From positions 1 through 23,117 of the forward strand of contig CAYWKL010000015.1 in the NCBI GenBank assembly GCA_964459095.1: DNA of 23,117 nt, read 5' to 3'. The stretch is from CAYWKL01 sp964459095 (GTDB lineage Bacteria; Patescibacteriota; Microgenomatia; Daviesbacterales; UBA10151). A program made the translations under genes and the position numbers. Below, one piece after another: positions 14,913 to 21,107 of this stretch (the stretch's first letter is position 1; each line of letters opens with the position of its first letter). The notes below the pieces were generated by a model, which saw only the letters and a list, made by a program, of their open reading frames with translations, was not told the origin of the DNA and made no database searches.

Positions 14913-15926
14913 ATGACTCTAACTAATGCTGCTCTCTTAACAAAAAAAATAATGCTTTTTGCAACCATTTTACTAATACTTTCTTTTTCAGGTTGGCTTG
15001 GATATAGATATTATTATTACAATATATATTTACCAGGCCTACCTCCCCCTGAAGAAAAACCTGATGTTAAATTTGGAAAATTATCTTATCCACTTTTTCC
15101 AGAGTCTAGTACCTCAGCAAGCAACTATCAATATATTCTTGATACACAAACAGGAGATTTACCTGCTGATATCCCAAAAATTTTAAAAGTATTTTTTATT
15201 CCCCAGCGGTCTGTATCTTTGCTTGATCCAGAAAGGAGTTTAGAGTTAGCAAATAGTTTAGGCTTTCCCAACGGTCCCCAGATAATTACACCTACGATCT
15301 ATCAATATACAAGTAACCAGGGTGGTAATTTATCTATAGATTTAAACACAGGGAATTTAAGCTTTATAAGACCATCTACTGCTAGCGCTTCTGCAGGAAC
15401 TTTACCTTCCAGCACAAAACTTGAAACTGAATTTAAATCTATTCTAAGGAAAAACAATTTACTAAAATCCGAACTTGAAGGAGGAAAAACTAATGTTTTA
15501 TACAATAATGAGACAGTTAGAGAAAGTACTAACGCAACAGTATCTATATGGCAAGAAAGTATCGAAGATATACCGATAGTAACACCTTTATATTTTCAGT
15601 CTTTGGTTCGCGAGGTTGTTCAAGCAGGGAAAAATGACAGAGAAAAGATTCTAAGCTTAAAGTATACCTACTGGCAAATCGATGAAAGTATTTTTGCTAC
15701 ATACCCTTTAAGATCAATTTCTTTAGCTTTTAGGGATTTAAAAGATAATAAAGGAGTTGTTATTTTTTCTCCAAGTACCACTAGAGTTTCACTAAGGAAT
15801 ATTTATCTTGCCTACTACCTTCCTGAAAACTATACCCCTTATTTACAACCTATCTATGTATTTGAGGGTGAGAATTTCGTAGCGTATGTTCCTGCTGTGC
15901 TTTCAGATTATATTGAACAGTTCTAA
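14913..15926 (+). CDS. Membrane-anchored extracellular protein of unknown function (337 aa)
   Basis: I do not recognise a named family. Residues about 12-30 form one membrane helix, then YRYYYYNIYLPGLPPPEE (31-48) leads into an extracytoplasmic domain of about 290 residues. This is beta-rich with many Ser, Thr and aromatic residues, for example YTYWQIDESIFATYPLRSIS near the C-terminal third. It has no Cys pair, lipobox or catalytic signature. The composition and N-terminal anchor suggest a cell-surface role. It is transcribed divergently from gltX and converges on the carboxypeptidase gene, with a 4-base overlap of the two stop regions. Confidence 0.72.
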   Translation: MTLTNAALLTKKIMLFATILLILSFSGWLGYRYYYYNIYLPGLPPPEEKPDVKFGKLSYPLFPESSTSASNYQYILDTQTGDLPADIPKILKVFFIPQRSVSLLDPERSLELANSLGFPNGPQIITPTIYQYTSNQGGNLSIDLNTGNLSFIRPSTASASAGTLPSSTKLETEFKSILRKNNLLKSELEGGKTNVLYNNETVRESTNATVSIWQESIEDIPIVTPLYFQSLVREVVQAGKNDREKILSLKYTYWQIDESIFATYPLRSISLAFRDLKDNKGVVIFSPSTTRVSLRNIYLAYYLPENYTPYLQPIYVFEGENFVAYVPAVLSDYIEQF

Positions 15927-16912
15927 GTTACTTGCAGTTTCCATTCAAAATTACTCAGCACCCAATCCATTAAAGCTTTTGTTTCTCCAAATCTGTTTGA
16001 ACTATTTAAAACAACAGTCAAAACCTTGTGTCCATCTCTTTCAACGAGTCCCACTAAATTTTCTCCTGCGGCCTCAGTAAATCCAGTTTTTATTCCATAT
16101 ACCCCATTTTCTCCAAGAAGCTTATTTAAATTCTTTAAATAGTGCACTCTTGTATTATCAAAAGATGTAACTGAAGTTTCTTTTGTAGAAACTACTCTTC
16201 TTAGTTCTGGATCCTCAGTAAATTTTAAAGCAAGATTAGCTAAATCTGAAGCAGATGAGTAGTGGGTCGGTCCATCAAATCCTGCAGGATTTTCAAAGTG
16301 TGTGTTTGTTAAATTCATTTTTTTTGCTTTTTCATTCATTGCAAAAACAAATCCATCAACTCCCCCTGGGTAATTGGATGCAATTGTAAATGCTGCATCA
16401 TTTCCAGAATTTAAAAGCATCCCATAAAGTAAACTTCTAAATGTTAAAACTTCTCCTGTCATAAGCCCCATAGTTGAGCCACCAACTAAATCTTCTTGAT
16501 AAACTGTTAACAAATCATCTAGCTTGTAGTAATCAAGAGCAACCAAAGCGCTCATAAGTTTTGTTGTTGAGGCAGGGGAAAGCTGATTATCTTTATTTTG
16601 TTCAAATAGGATCTGGCCCGTTTCTAAATCCTTTGCTAAAACAGATCCAGCACTAAACGCTGGTGCAGGTAATTTATTAGTATTAACAACTTTTAAACTG
16701 GTTACTTTCTTTACACCTGCTACTTCACTTTTGATATTATTTGAATTAAGCTCACCCTCGTATAAGAAAATTTGACCACTTGCTACCTCAATTAAAGAAG
16801 GGGCAAAGATTAAGAAAGTTATTGAAAGTATAAATAAAATTATTAAACTTGTAAAAACTTTTATTCTCAATAAATATTTCTTTGTTATTTTCAATCTTGT
16901 TTTTTTTACCAT
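15923..16912 (-). CDS. Serine-type D-alanyl-D-alanine carboxypeptidase (S11, PBP5-like)
   Basis: A penicillin-binding protein that trims the terminal D-Ala of peptidoglycan stem peptides outside the membrane. I start it at ATG 16912 (329 residues); a TTG four codons earlier is less likely. Residues 17-38 form an N-terminal membrane anchor, replacing the cleaved signal and C-terminal amphipathic anchor of E. coli PBP5. All three active-site motifs are present: SxxK as SPASTTKLM (Ser115, Lys118), SxN as SGNDAA (Ser169, Asn171) and KTG as YGIKTGFTEAAG (Lys275). The core length matches the catalytic domain alone, with no PBP5 C-terminal domain. It shows that this organism makes a peptidoglycan wall. 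Confidence 0.94.
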   Translation of the reverse strand: MVKKTRLKITKKYLLRIKVFTSLIILFILSITFLIFAPSLIEVASGQIFLYEGELNSNNIKSEVAGVKKVTSLKVVNTNKLPAPAFSAGSVLAKDLETGQILFEQNKDNQLSPASTTKLMSALVALDYYKLDDLLTVYQEDLVGGSTMGLMTGEVLTFRSLLYGMLLNSGNDAAFTIASNYPGGVDGFVFAMNEKAKKMNLTNTHFENPAGFDGPTHYSSASDLANLALKFTEDPELRRVVSTKETSVTSFDNTRVHYLKNLNKLLGENGVYGIKTGFTEAAGENLVGLVERDGHKVLTVVLNSSNRFGETKALMDWVLSNFEWKLQVT

Positions 16913-16959
16913 TGGAGATACCAAATTTAATTTTAGATAACTTAGGATAAAATTAAAAG

Positions 16960-18354
16960 CTATTTAAGTCTGGAAAGTCTTATATCTACTCTTTCCATAT
17001 CTCTTGGGAAAAGCGAGGCTTCTCTTATATTTTTTAATTTCAAGACATTCATTGTCAGCCTTTCCAGTCCGAAAGAAAATCCACCTTCAGAAGGCATTCC
17101 ATATTTAAAAGCCTGAAGGTATAATTCGAAACTTCCAGGATTCATCCCCCTGCTTTTTAAAGACTGCACTAACTGCTCATAATCATTAATTCTTTGGGAA
17201 CCACTTAATACCTCAACGCCTCTAAATAAAAGATCGTAGCTTAAGGAATATTCAGGATTTTTTGGGTCAGGTTTTGTATAAAAAGGTTTTGCTAAGGTTG
17301 GAAAATGGGTAATTGTTACAAAATTAGACTTGTAATTTTTTAAAGCCCAGCTACATATATCAATTTCATCTTGTGGTGTTAAGTCTTTTTCTTTTGTATT
17401 ATCTCTACCAAATTCTTTAAGAATTATTTCTTGAGCCTGCCTTAAAGTTAGCCTTGGAATCTTCCCGAAAGCTATTTTCTCAACACCAAAATCTATTAAT
17501 ATATCAGCACATTTTTCTTCAACATATTTTAGGGTTTCTGCTCCAACTGTTTCTAAATAATCTAGCAACTGCTCAAAGTCTACAAATCCAAACTCACAGT
17601 CAAGTTGGGTGGATTCAGTTAAATGTCTCGTTGTTACAGAGGGTTCAGCGCGATAAGCATGAGCTATTGTAAAAACTCGCTCAAATACAGGAACTAACAT
17701 TTGTTTATAAAGCTGCGGGCTTTGAGTCATAAAAGCACTGTTTCCAAAATAATCTAGTTTAAATACTTCTGCCCCTCCTTCAGTTGAGGAGGCGGCAATT
17801 GTAGGAACAATAATTTCAATGCAATCCAGCTTTAAAGCTGCTTTTCTAAATCCTTCTAAAATTGCTGTTTGAACTTTAAAGATAGATTTTATTTTTGGAT
17901 GTCTTAGGGTTAAAGATCTAAAATCTAAAAGTGTAGGCAGCTGTAAATCAAGATCTTTAACCCCCATATCAAAAGGTAACTCCTCTGCTTTGCTTAAAAC
18001 TTCAATGCTTTCTGCCTGAAGTTCTATTTTTCCAGTTTCTAAATTTGGATTAACTAATTTTTCAGGACGCGGGGAAATTTTTCCTTCAATACAAACTACA
18101 TCCTGGGCGTGCAAAGACCCCACCTCAAAAGTTCCCACCTCGAAGGTGGGCTCGCCTGTCCCGAGAGTAGCCGAGGGAGACTCCTTCGAGGTGATTTTAG
18201 TTTGCCCCGTCGTAACAACCTGAATTGCCCCAGATCTATCAGAAACATCCAAAAAACTAATCTTCCCGTGATCCCTTTTAGTTTCAACAAATCCAAAAAC
18301 TTTAACTTTTTCATTTACCTTACCGTTACAATCTAAAATTAATGTTCTATCCAT
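16960..18354 (-). CDS. aspS: Aspartyl-tRNA synthetase, archaeal-type
   Basis: A class II synthetase with an N-terminal OB anticodon-binding domain (about 1-120) and a catalytic core. Motif 2 region: VFTIAHAYRAEPSVTTRHLTE; motif 3: GFSFGLERLTMNVLKLKNIR; flipping-loop area: EGGAEVFKLDYFGNSAFMTQ. The length (464) and lack of the ~100-residue bacterial insertion place it with archaeal-type enzymes, often nondiscriminating and also charging tRNA-Asn (inference). Residues 54-73 of the OB domain come from a 58-bp GC-rich inverted-repeat insertion and are followed by a duplicated TFEVG pentapeptide. The promoter is strong (TTGTCA-N17-TAATAT), and its -10 ends seven bases before ATG 18354 with no Shine-Dalgarno site, so the mRNA is predicted leaderless. 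Confidence 0.94.
   Translation of the reverse strand: MDRTLILDCNGKVNEKVKVFGFVETKRDHGKISFLDVSDRSGAIQVVTTGQTKITSKESPSATLGTGEPTFEVGTFEVGSLHAQDVVCIEGKISPRPEKLVNPNLETGKIELQAESIEVLSKAEELPFDMGVKDLDLQLPTLLDFRSLTLRHPKIKSIFKVQTAILEGFRKAALKLDCIEIIVPTIAASSTEGGAEVFKLDYFGNSAFMTQSPQLYKQMLVPVFERVFTIAHAYRAEPSVTTRHLTESTQLDCEFGFVDFEQLLDYLETVGAETLKYVEEKCADILIDFGVEKIAFGKIPRLTLRQAQEIILKEFGRDNTKEKDLTPQDEIDICSWALKNYKSNFVTITHFPTLAKPFYTKPDPKNPEYSLSYDLLFRGVEVLSGSQRINDYEQLVQSLKSRGMNPGSFELYLQAFKYGMPSEGGFSFGLERLTMNVLKLKNIREASLFPRDMERVDIRLSRLK
18136..18193 (-). repeat. Palindromic insertion inside aspS
   Basis: An 11-bp perfect inverted repeat, CACCTCGAAGG and CCTTCGAGGTG, bounds a 58-bp GC-rich segment within an AT-rich gene. 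It is read in frame as about 20 residues of the OB domain (ESPSATLGTGEP). The adjacent TTTGAGGTGGG duplicates its edge. Confidence 0.7.
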
Positions 18355-18361
18355 TTAGAGA

Positions 18362-18390
18362 ATATTAACAGCTGAGCCTACCCTTGACAA
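18362..18390 (-). promoter_or_regulatory. aspS promoter
   Basis: On the minus strand, TTGTCA (18390-18385) and TAATAT (18367-18362) are 17 bases apart, and the -10 ends seven bases before ATG 18354. The -35 box overlaps the plus-strand -35 box at 18384-18389. Confidence 0.7.
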
Positions 18391-18412
18391 GACAATGAAT
18401 AACTATTAGAAT
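18384..18412 (+). promoter_or_regulatory. Promoter of attenuator unit 1
   Basis: TTGACA (18384-18389) and TAGAAT (18407-18412) are spaced by 17 bases. It shares its -35 region with the divergent aspS promoter. Confidence 0.75.
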
Positions 18413-18428
18413 TTCTAAAAGGCTTAAT

Positions 18429-18533
18429 ATGAGTAAAGCATTATTGATTGACTTAAGAAAAGAAAATTTATTAATTGTCCTCCTTACTTTGGTCCTCCTT
18501 GTCGGAGGATTTTTGGGAGGTCTTTTTAGGTAA
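18429..18533 (+). CDS. Leader peptide 1, Leu/Val/Ile-rich (34 aa)
   Basis: ATG 18429 is 16 bases after the -10 box, with a weak AAGG before it. Seventeen of 34 residues are branched-chain: 12 Leu, 3 Val, 2 Ile, concentrated in NLLIVLLTLVLLVGG, and the peptide ends GGLFR. Unlike the rest of the genome it uses CTC leucine codons. The coding DNA also carries RNA structure: TCCTCC (18493-18498) can pair with GGAGGA (18504-18509), and GGGAGG (18515-18520) can pair with the 5' arm of the terminator at 18561. This fits a leader peptide sensing leucine or branched-chain supply. A single-pass membrane miniprotein is the alternative. Confidence 0.7.
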   Translation: MSKALLIDLRKENLLIVLLTLVLLVGGFLGGLFR

Positions 18534-18583
18534 AATTTAAAAAACCTAAAAAAGGATAAGCCTCCCTACTGGGAGGTTTTTTT
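18493..18583 (+). promoter_or_regulatory. Transcription attenuator 1
   Basis: Four segments alternate. Segment 1 TCCTCC (18493-18498) pairs with 2 (GGAGGA, 18504-18509). Alternative 2' GGGAGG (18515-18520, in the leader ORF) pairs with 3 (CCTCCC, 18561-18566). Terminator 3:4 is CCTCCC-TACT-GGGAGG (18561-18576) plus T7. A ribosome stalled on the Leu/Val run would mask segment 1 and free 2 or 2' to block the terminator, while one that finishes the ORF would mask 2 and allow termination. The mechanism is inferred from complementarity. Confidence 0.7.
18561..18583 (+). terminator. Attenuator terminator of unit 1
   Basis: Six-bp GC stem CCTCCC/GGGAGG, extended by G-U and A-U pairs, loop TACT, followed by seven T. 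Confidence 0.85.
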
Positions 18584-18636
18584 ATGTTCAATAAAACTAG
18601 CTGATACAAATTCATGCTATAGCATATTTGTGTATC

Positions 18637-18672
18637 AGAAGATTATAGGAAAGGAGAAGATTATAGGAAAGG
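18637..18672 (+). repeat. 18-bp tandem duplication that doubles the GGAAAGG ribosome-site region
   Basis: AGAAGATTATAGGAAAGG occurs twice in tandem; copy 2 of the leader has it once. Only the downstream unit reads into the full GGAGGTG near the ATG. Confidence 0.85.
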
Positions 18673-18686
18673 AGGTGTTTTAAACA

Positions 18687-18974
18687 ATGGAAGGAAGAAA
18701 TATAGAAACTGTCAAAGTCCAAGTTGGAGAAGGAATTTCACCTATTAGGGTAAATAAGGATACAGCAGTATTTGGAACACGAGATGTACTTTATCAACCT
18801 GAAGGTGCTGGAGTAGAACCTCCAATACCTATAAATCCAACAGGCAATATTTCCTTTAATAGTTTAAGGCCTGTACCAGAAATAGCGGAGGGGCGACATC
18901 CATTCTATGCAGAATATGTTGATACAAAATTTGGAACATATAGGGATCGTCAAAGAATTTCAGGGAATCGCTAA
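18687..18974 (+). CDS. Small protein of unknown function, attenuator-controlled (95 aa)
   Basis: I do not recognise this 95-residue protein. It starts at ATG 18687 after a strong GGAGGTG site. The N-terminal half has VKVQVGEGISPIRVNKDTAV, a likely beta hairpin; the middle is Pro-rich (VEPPIPINPTGNIS); the C-terminal part is charged and aromatic, ending RDRQRISGNR. There is no membrane segment or Cys, so it is probably a soluble, single-domain cytoplasmic protein. It is the only gene of attenuator unit 1, behind a Leu/Val/Ile-rich leader, and lies immediately before the acetolactate synthase unit. A role connected with branched-chain amino acids is suggested by regulation only. Confidence 0.65.
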   Translation: MEGRNIETVKVQVGEGISPIRVNKDTAVFGTRDVLYQPEGAGVEPPIPINPTGNISFNSLRPVPEIAEGRHPFYAEYVDTKFGTYRDRQRISGNR

Positions 18975-18986
18975 GGATTTTTTAAT

Positions 18987-19007
18987 GGGGTGCTCTGTTC
19001 GCACCCC
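18987..19007 (+). terminator. Hairpin after the 95-aa gene
   Basis: GGGGTGC and GCACCCC close a 7-nt loop 12 bases after the stop codon. There is no T tract after it, so it is a stable 3' hairpin or an atypical terminator separating unit 1 from unit 2. Confidence 0.5.
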
Positions 19008-19027
19008 CTGATTAAATAAACATTAAA

Positions 19028-19056
19028 TTGACAGATTATAAAAGGGATGATAAACT
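19028..19056 (+). promoter_or_regulatory. Promoter of attenuator unit 2
   Basis: TTGACA (19028-19033) and TAAACT (19051-19056), spacer 17. Confidence 0.75.
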
Positions 19057-19084
19057 TCATAAAAGTCTAAATTAAGACAAAAAT

Positions 19085-19180
19085 ATGATAAAGATAGTAA
19101 CAATAAATTTAAATGAAGAAATTTTAGTCTCTCTTGGGGTAATTATTATTACCTTAACTTTGGGAGGCGCTTTTAGATAA
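19085..19180 (+). CDS. Leader peptide 2, Ile/Leu/Val-rich (31 aa), ilv-type
   Basis: ATG 19085 opens a 31-codon ORF in which 15 residues are branched-chain: 7 Ile, 5 Leu, 3 Val, with the run LGVIIITLTLGGAFR near the end. Codons include ATT-ATT-ATT. The terminal GGAFR parallels the GGLFR of leader 1, because the GGA-GGC codons are the antiterminator arm. It lies 48 bases before the acetolactate synthase start, so it is the expected position and composition for an ilv leader peptide. Homology to leader 1 is visible in the DNA from TTGGGAGG through the terminator. Confidence 0.75.
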   Translation: MIKIVTINLNEEILVSLGVIIITLTLGGAFR

Positions 19181-19228
19181 AACTAAAAGAGAAAGGATTT
19201 TTGAGCCTCCCAAAAGGGAGGTTTTTTT
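19159..19228 (+). promoter_or_regulatory. Transcription attenuator 2 upstream of the ilvB-like gene
   Basis: TTTGGGAGGC (19159-19168, inside the leader ORF) is perfectly complementary over 10 bases to GCCTCCCAAA (19205-19214), forming an antiterminator. The competing terminator is CCTCCC-AAAA-GGGAGG (19206-19221) plus T7. The antiterminator is longer than the terminator stem. The terminator's 3' arm GGGAGG is also the ribosome site of the ilvB-like gene (7 bases before ATG 19229), so the same hairpin could also hide the ribosome site. Confidence 0.78.
19206..19228 (+). terminator. Attenuator terminator of unit 2
   Basis: CCTCCC-AAAA-GGGAGG followed by seven T; the gene's ATG follows directly after the T tract. 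Confidence 0.85.
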
Positions 19229-20926
19229 ATGGCAGAAAGATTAACAGGTGCAGATATAGCTTGGCGCACAGCAATATCTAATGGGATTAGAAATGTTGTG
19301 GGGTATATCGGAGGAGCCAATATCCCCCTTTATGACAGGCTTTCAGGATACTTAAGAGAAAATGGTGGTCCTCTTAGGCATATTCAACCTCGTCATGAAC
19401 AAGGTGGTGTTCACATTGCCGAAGGGATGGCTAGAGTAACAGGAGAAGTCCAACTAGTCTCAGTTACTTCAGGTCCTGGTGGAACAAACCTGACAACAGG
19501 GTTAGCAGATGCATATGCTGACTCAGTTCCAATCGTTGCATGGACTGGCCAAGTAGCTAGACCATTTATAGGAAAACAGGCCTTTCAAGAAGTCGATATG
19601 GTTGGTGTAGCAAAACCTATTACGAAAGCAACTTACCAACCTATGAGTGCCGTAGAAGTTCAAGAAGCAGTTAATAATGCTTTTTATGATGCAAGGATGG
19701 GACGTCCTGGCCCTGTATTGGTTGATATTCCTAAAGATGTACAACTTGAAAAGGCTGATTTTGAAGATATGGAGCCTAAAAGTATTGATAATAGACACCT
19801 TTTGGGTGAATCACCAGCTCAATTACAACAATTAGCGTGCTTACTAGATCAAGCTCAAAGACCTTATGTCCTTGTGGGTCAAGGAGTCATTTTATCTAAG
19901 GCACAAACTCAATTTTTAGAATTTGTAGAAAAATCAGGGGTTGCTGTTGCAACTACTCTACATGCTCTACGTGCTTTACCCAGAAAACATCCCCAAAGTT
20001 TAGGAATGCCAGGTATGCATGGAACAAACGCTGCTAACAAAACAACAGAACTAGCTGATTTAGTTATAGGTATTGGTTGTAGCTTCGATGACAGGGTTGT
20101 TGGAAGAGCTAGAGATTATGCCCCTAATGCCTATGTAGCTCATATTGACATAGATCCTTCACAGCGCTATGCCTATATGCGAGCTGATCTGGAAATTCAA
20201 GCTGATGCAGCAACAGCATTAGATTTTTTACAACAAAGAATTGCTCGAAAAACTTATCCTGAATGGTGGAATGCGATAAGAAAATTCCAAGAAGAACAAG
20301 AGAGGGAAATAACAACACCTGCTTTATCAGGACACAGTCTTAGTTTAGGAACTCCTGAGGTGTTGCACTATCTCTCCGAAGTTACATCTGGTAATGGAAT
20401 ATTTGTATATGATGTCGGGCAACACCAGATGTTTGGAGGGTTATATGGTGATGTTGATATGAGCTCAGGAGGGTATGGAACAATGGGATTTGCCTTACCA
20501 GCAGCTATAGGAGCAATGATTGCTGCACCAGAGAGGCCAGTGTATGCAATTTTTGGTGAGGGTGGATTCCAAATGACTATGCAAGAGCTGGCTGTAGTCA
20601 GGGAAGAAAACTTAGATCTAAAGATGTTACTACTGAACAATGGATACTTAGGTATGGTTAGACAATGGCAAGAAATGTTTAATGGAGGTAATTATGTAAA
20701 AACTAAGTTCAATTATCTCCCGGACTTTGTTGCTTTAGCTCACGCCTATGGGATACCAGCGGAGAGAGTGAGCTCACGTAGTGAATATCAAGATGCAATC
20801 AGAAGAATGGTTGAAGCCAAAGGACCTTACTTTTTGGAAATTATGGTTGACCCAGAAGAAAATGTTTGGCCAATGGTTCCACCAGGGGCAACAGCTCATG
20901 AGGTAATATTAAAAAAACCTAACTAA
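19229..20926 (+). CDS. ilvB: Acetolactate synthase large subunit (AHAS, ThDP-dependent)
   Basis: The enzyme condenses two pyruvates, or pyruvate and 2-ketobutyrate, in the first common step of valine, leucine and isoleucine synthesis. The 565-residue chain has the three ThDP-enzyme domains. The PYR domain has catalytic Glu57 in PRHEQGGVHIAEGMAR and GPGGTNLTTGLADAYADSVP (82-101). The central domain carries LGMPGMHGTNAAN (258-270) and FDDRVVG (286-292). The PP domain has GGYGTMGFALPAAIG and GEGGFQMTMQEL...NNGYLGMVRQWQ, with Trp480 as in substrate-selective AHAS. The ThDP/Mg motif reads GEG (443-445) instead of the usual GDG, and GKQAFQE replaces GTDAFQE. No small regulatory subunit or other ilv gene is present here. 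ATG 19229 follows GGGAGG, the attenuator arm. Annotation as anabolic AHAS is further supported by the Ile/Leu/Val-rich leader. Confidence 0.9.
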   Translation: MAERLTGADIAWRTAISNGIRNVVGYIGGANIPLYDRLSGYLRENGGPLRHIQPRHEQGGVHIAEGMARVTGEVQLVSVTSGPGGTNLTTGLADAYADSVPIVAWTGQVARPFIGKQAFQEVDMVGVAKPITKATYQPMSAVEVQEAVNNAFYDARMGRPGPVLVDIPKDVQLEKADFEDMEPKSIDNRHLLGESPAQLQQLACLLDQAQRPYVLVGQGVILSKAQTQFLEFVEKSGVAVATTLHALRALPRKHPQSLGMPGMHGTNAANKTTELADLVIGIGCSFDDRVVGRARDYAPNAYVAHIDIDPSQRYAYMRADLEIQADAATALDFLQQRIARKTYPEWWNAIRKFQEEQEREITTPALSGHSLSLGTPEVLHYLSEVTSGNGIFVYDVGQHQMFGGLYGDVDMSSGGYGTMGFALPAAIGAMIAAPERPVYAIFGEGGFQMTMQELAVVREENLDLKMLLLNNGYLGMVRQWQEMFNGGNYVKTKFNYLPDFVALAHAYGIPAERVSSRSEYQDAIRRMVEAKGPYFLEIMVDPEENVWPMVPPGATAHEVILKKPN

Positions 20927-20937
20927 ATCTTTAATAT

Positions 20938-20966
20938 TTGACAAGTATTATAGTATTTGCTAGACT
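20938..20966 (+). promoter_or_regulatory. Promoter of attenuator unit 3
   Basis: TTGACA (20938-20943) and TAGACT (20961-20966), spacer 17, starting 12 bases after the ilvB-like stop with no terminator between. Confidence 0.75.
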
Positions 20967-20977
20967 TTTTTAAAGTT

Positions 20978-21049
20978 ATGAAAACAAACCAAGTACAAAA
21001 GTGGTTCTTTGCTTTTTACTTTGCCTTCCGCAAGGAGGGGGTTTGTTAA
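20978..21049 (+). CDS. Leader peptide 3, Phe/Trp/Tyr-rich (23 aa), phe-type
   Basis: ATG 20978, 11 bases after the -10 box, opens a 23-codon ORF with the run WFFAFYFAF (residues 9-17): one Trp, five Phe and one Tyr among 23 residues. It strongly recalls the E. coli pheA leader (MKHIPFFFAFFF). The tail FRKEGVC is encoded by AAGGAGGGGGTT, which supplies the antiterminator arm. As in units 1 and 2 the ORF is followed by the CCTCCC/GGGAGG terminator. The sensed amino acid is inferred from composition. Confidence 0.68.
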   Translation: MKTNQVQKWFFAFYFAFRKEGVC

Positions 21050-21107
21050 CGTCTAAAGACTAAAGTCTAATGACTAAAGTAAGCCTCCCTACTGGGAGGT
21101 TTTTTTA
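21019..21107 (+). promoter_or_regulatory. Transcription attenuator 3
   Basis: Within the leader ORF, CTTTGC (21019-21024) can pair with GCAAGG (21030-21035) around CTTCC. The overlapping GGAGG (21034-21038) can instead pair with CCTCC of the terminator (21084-21089). Terminator: CCTCCC-TACT-GGGAGG plus T7 (21084-21106). Between them lie small AGAC/GTCT hairpins (21051-21068). The antiterminator core is shorter (5 bp) than in units 1 and 2. Confidence 0.6.

Larger units (their letters stand above)
18558..18686 (+). repeat. Duplicated leader segment, copy 1
   Basis: Almost identical to 21081-21190: terminator stem, T7-ATGTTCAAT, then a long hairpin CTGATAC (18601-18607) ... GTATCAG (18632-18638) around the perfect palindrome ATGCTATAGCAT (18614-18625), then a GGAAAGGAGGTG ribosome site. 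Copy 1 lacks two bases after TTCAAT and has an 18-bp tandem duplication (18637-18654, 18655-18672). The core is otherwise one substitution from copy 2. Confidence 0.9.

Noticed and set aside
18096..18336. Frames on both strands across the aspS insertion
   Set aside because: Created by the GC-rich inverted repeat; AspRS frame continuity explains the region.
21051..21080. CRISPR-like short repeats (gtctaaagac, actaaagtcta)
   Set aside because: A single 30-base patch of overlapping small palindromes between leader 3 and its terminator; no spacer structure and no cas genes.
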